This document shows, piece after piece, positions 61,928 through 64,000 of a DNA stretch of 64,000 nt. A program made the translations under genes and the position numbers. This DNA is from Anaeramoeba flamelloides. Taxonomy: Eukaryota > Metamonada > Anaeramoebidae. The notes beneath the pieces were generated by a model. It was not told where the DNA came from, did not search any database, and saw only the letters and a list, made by a program, of their open reading frames with translations. Position 1 is the stretch's first letter. Each line of letters opens with the position of its first letter. Location: contig JANTQA010000047.1 of NCBI GenBank assembly GCA_027625915.1, forward strand, positions 7,812,001 through 7,876,000, given 5' to 3'.

Positions 61928-62394
61928 ATTAGATCACATGAACTTTCATCTCAAAAAATGTTCCAATTTCCATTTACCGATAAATCCGAAAAAAAAAGGC
62001 ACAAAACTTTTTGTTCAATTCCCTTTTTGGTAAATCTTTAAGCTCTACTTTCAAAACAGTTCTTTACAGAGAGTATTTAGAAGGGCAACTCATTTTACAA
62101 TGTTTTTGAATACTAAAACCAATAAAATTCTTGATCCATTTTTTATTGAAATCCAAGCTAAAAAAAATTAACAAAATGAAAATCGAAGTAAAAACTTGCA
62201 AATATTTTTTTGAATTTGTTATACCAATTAATCAAATCTTAAAAAGTGAAATTGTTTGTTTAAGCAAATATAAATATAAACTGCTTTAAATATTCATTTT
62301 GTTAATAAAAAAAAATTGGAAAACAACCAAGAATTGTTTTGTTTTTGATTCCAAAATTTAAAAAAATAATTTGGAATTATTATCCCTAATTTAA

Positions 62395-62949
62395 GGTTTA
62401 CAATCCCTCAAATTTATAAAAAGATTATCTTGTGTTGGATATGACGACTTGTTATTTTGGTTCTTAGTTTATCGATCTTGAACTTGATGTGTGCTTCAAG
62501 AGTGGTTCAAAAAGGCAATTTTTGACAATTTATTTATTTTTTTTTATTTCGAAATCCGAATTGAACAGTCTAATCCAATAGGCTGGTAGGTATTTAAGAA
62601 TGTGATTTTTGGGTTGTTGATTGAACTTTTCCTTTCCCTTTGATTCAATGAACTAATTACAAAAAAATGCTTTAAAAGATCCAAATAAAACCAAACAGAA
62701 AAAAAATTTTCAATTGGCAACCTACAAATAACATTTTTTTATAACTTAAAAACCTTCCAATATATGAGTATTACACTCTTCAATTTGGATTTCGAAATAA
62801 AAAAAAATAAATAAATTGTCAAAAATTGCCTTTTTGAACCACTCTTGAAGCACACATCAAGTTCAAGATCGATAAACTAAGAACCAAATTAACAAGTCGT
62901 CATATCCAACACGAGATAATCTTTTTACAAATTTCAGGGATTGTAAACC
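62395..62949. mobile_element. TTAA-flanked foldback element, copy 2
   Basis: A 555-bp element with perfect TTAA flanks (62391-62394 and 62950-62953), ends GGTTTACAATCCCT and AGGGATTGTAAACC, and inverted arms of roughly 190 bp. Same structure as 39892-40441. The arms match each other better than they match the other copy. Confidence 0.85.
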
Positions 62950-63599
62950 TTAAATGTTTTTTTTAATAAAATAATTTATTTTCACTCCACAAATATTCTT
63001 TTTTTAACAATTGCTTGGAATAAAATCATTTTTTTAATTAAATCTTATCTAAATTGATCAAAGTTTTTGATCTAACCGGATAAAATATAATTGGTAGAAA
63101 TATTAAAAACCTTAAATTTTGAAAAATTACAAACTAATCCAAATTTTTCAACACTTGAAAATGAGAATATTAATTGGTATACTGGGTAACAAAAATAATT
63201 AGATTTAGAATTAAAAGTTTTAACTATTAACCAAATTGGAAAATTCTACTTGTTGGAAAGTTAAAACAATCTCTAAAAATTATAAAACAACAAGCTTTCA
63301 ATTTCAAACACTTGTGCCATCGGGTGTCTAGCTTTTCCAAAATATAAAAGAATTAAGTAAAATCTAATGGCGCTTAGGATAAATGTAATTTTCTCTCTTC
63401 AAAAATAAATAACTAAATAAATTGATCAAAGTTTTTAGATTCATTAAATTAATGTGATGATCAAAAGTAAATCTTGAAATTAATGAAAACAATTGTTTTT
63501 TATTTTATTCAAAAATTAAACTTTGTTTCTGTCAAATTTTAGTAACATTTTTTTCAAATTACAATTATTTTTTATATAATTGACCTATGGAGAATAAAT

Positions 63600-64000
63600 A
63601 AGAAATAAGTAGAATAATAAAAATCCAAGGATAGTTGATACCCGTCTGGAATAAAACTAATAAATAAATAGATTTTCAAAAAAATTGAAAAACCCAAAAT
63701 TCTTTGGGAACCTTTGAGAAAAACATAAATGCTCATTTTGATCTTCCAATTGAAAAGATCCAAATAAATACCAATAGAAATCAATATGATTTCTCTTCAA
63801 TCATTTTCACTGTTTCAATAACCTTAGAATAACATATTTTTACCGAGTGAATATCGATGTTGCAATAAAAAAAAAATTTGCAAATGAATTAGGTTTCAAA
63901 AAAAAATCAGAAAAGTAAAAACAAAAATGAGAAAAAATGTCAAAAAATGATGTCAATTTTAAAATTTCCAAAATTTAAATTTTTTCTTCTAATATTGATT
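63600..64000 (-). repeat. Dispersed repeat R1, minus copy, cut by window edge
   Basis: The reverse complement matches 44090-44280: TTATTCTAAGGTTATTGAAA and CAAAATGAGCATTTATGTTT occur in both. The element continues past the window. Confidence 0.6.

Larger units (their letters stand above)
61928..64000. other. Right-edge intergenic region
   Basis: No gene seen. It contains a TTAA foldback element (62395-62949), a fragment near 63311-63370 resembling hairpin repeat H (GTGTCTAGCTTTTCC), and an R1 copy on the minus strand running off the window. Confidence 0.55.

Overview
The window is very AT-rich eukaryotic DNA (about a fifth G+C, judged by eye). It has intron-bearing genes with GT...AG junctions, all three standard stop codons in use, long homopolymers and many short non-coding transposable elements. 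Gene content is that of a free-living protist. A long ankyrin-array protein with two BTB domains, together with this base composition, suggests an Anaeramoeba-like anaerobic amoeba; that placement is inference, not proof.

Eight gene loci can be read. They are: a PX-BAR sorting nexin (-, 226-2298); the ribosome-biogenesis factor MAK16 (+, 6785-11259); a two-RRM RNA-binding protein with an Asn/Tyr/Pro repeat linker (+, 15872-21953); a Nup98-type nucleoporin, copy A (+, 24462-26936); an ankyrin-BTB protein (-, 27751-35729); the CCR4-NOT deadenylase CAF1 (-, 42833-49907); Nup98-type copy B (-, 51875-54047); and an unrecognised coiled-coil protein (+, 60717-61927). I rebuilt the spliced models by matching reading phase across splice sites and by known family sequences. 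Several genes have introns of 2 to 6 kb that hold repeats, beside introns of about 100 bases.

The most striking find is the Nup98-like pair. Both copies end in a clear Nup98 autopeptidase-type domain, but the long repeat region has no FG repeats. It is built from [N/T]-[I/L]-F-Q motifs in a 99-residue (297 bp) tandem unit. This recalls the NIFN repeats of the Tetrahymena micronuclear Nup98 proteins. The two copies form an inverted duplication of about 3 kb arms, about 24.5 kb apart. They differ by one repeat unit and by several one-base homopolymer differences that break the frame in each copy.

The rest is a dense layer of small mobile DNA: TTAA-flanked foldback elements (3), TA-flanked 195-bp palindromic MITEs (3), a second TA-flanked family (2 plus a fragment), a 1.28-kb element with CACAGGTAGGAC termini sitting inside another repeat, tandem hairpin arrays, clusters of ATCGCGAT palindromes, and at least two older dispersed repeat families. 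Several are nested, which gives a relative order of insertion.
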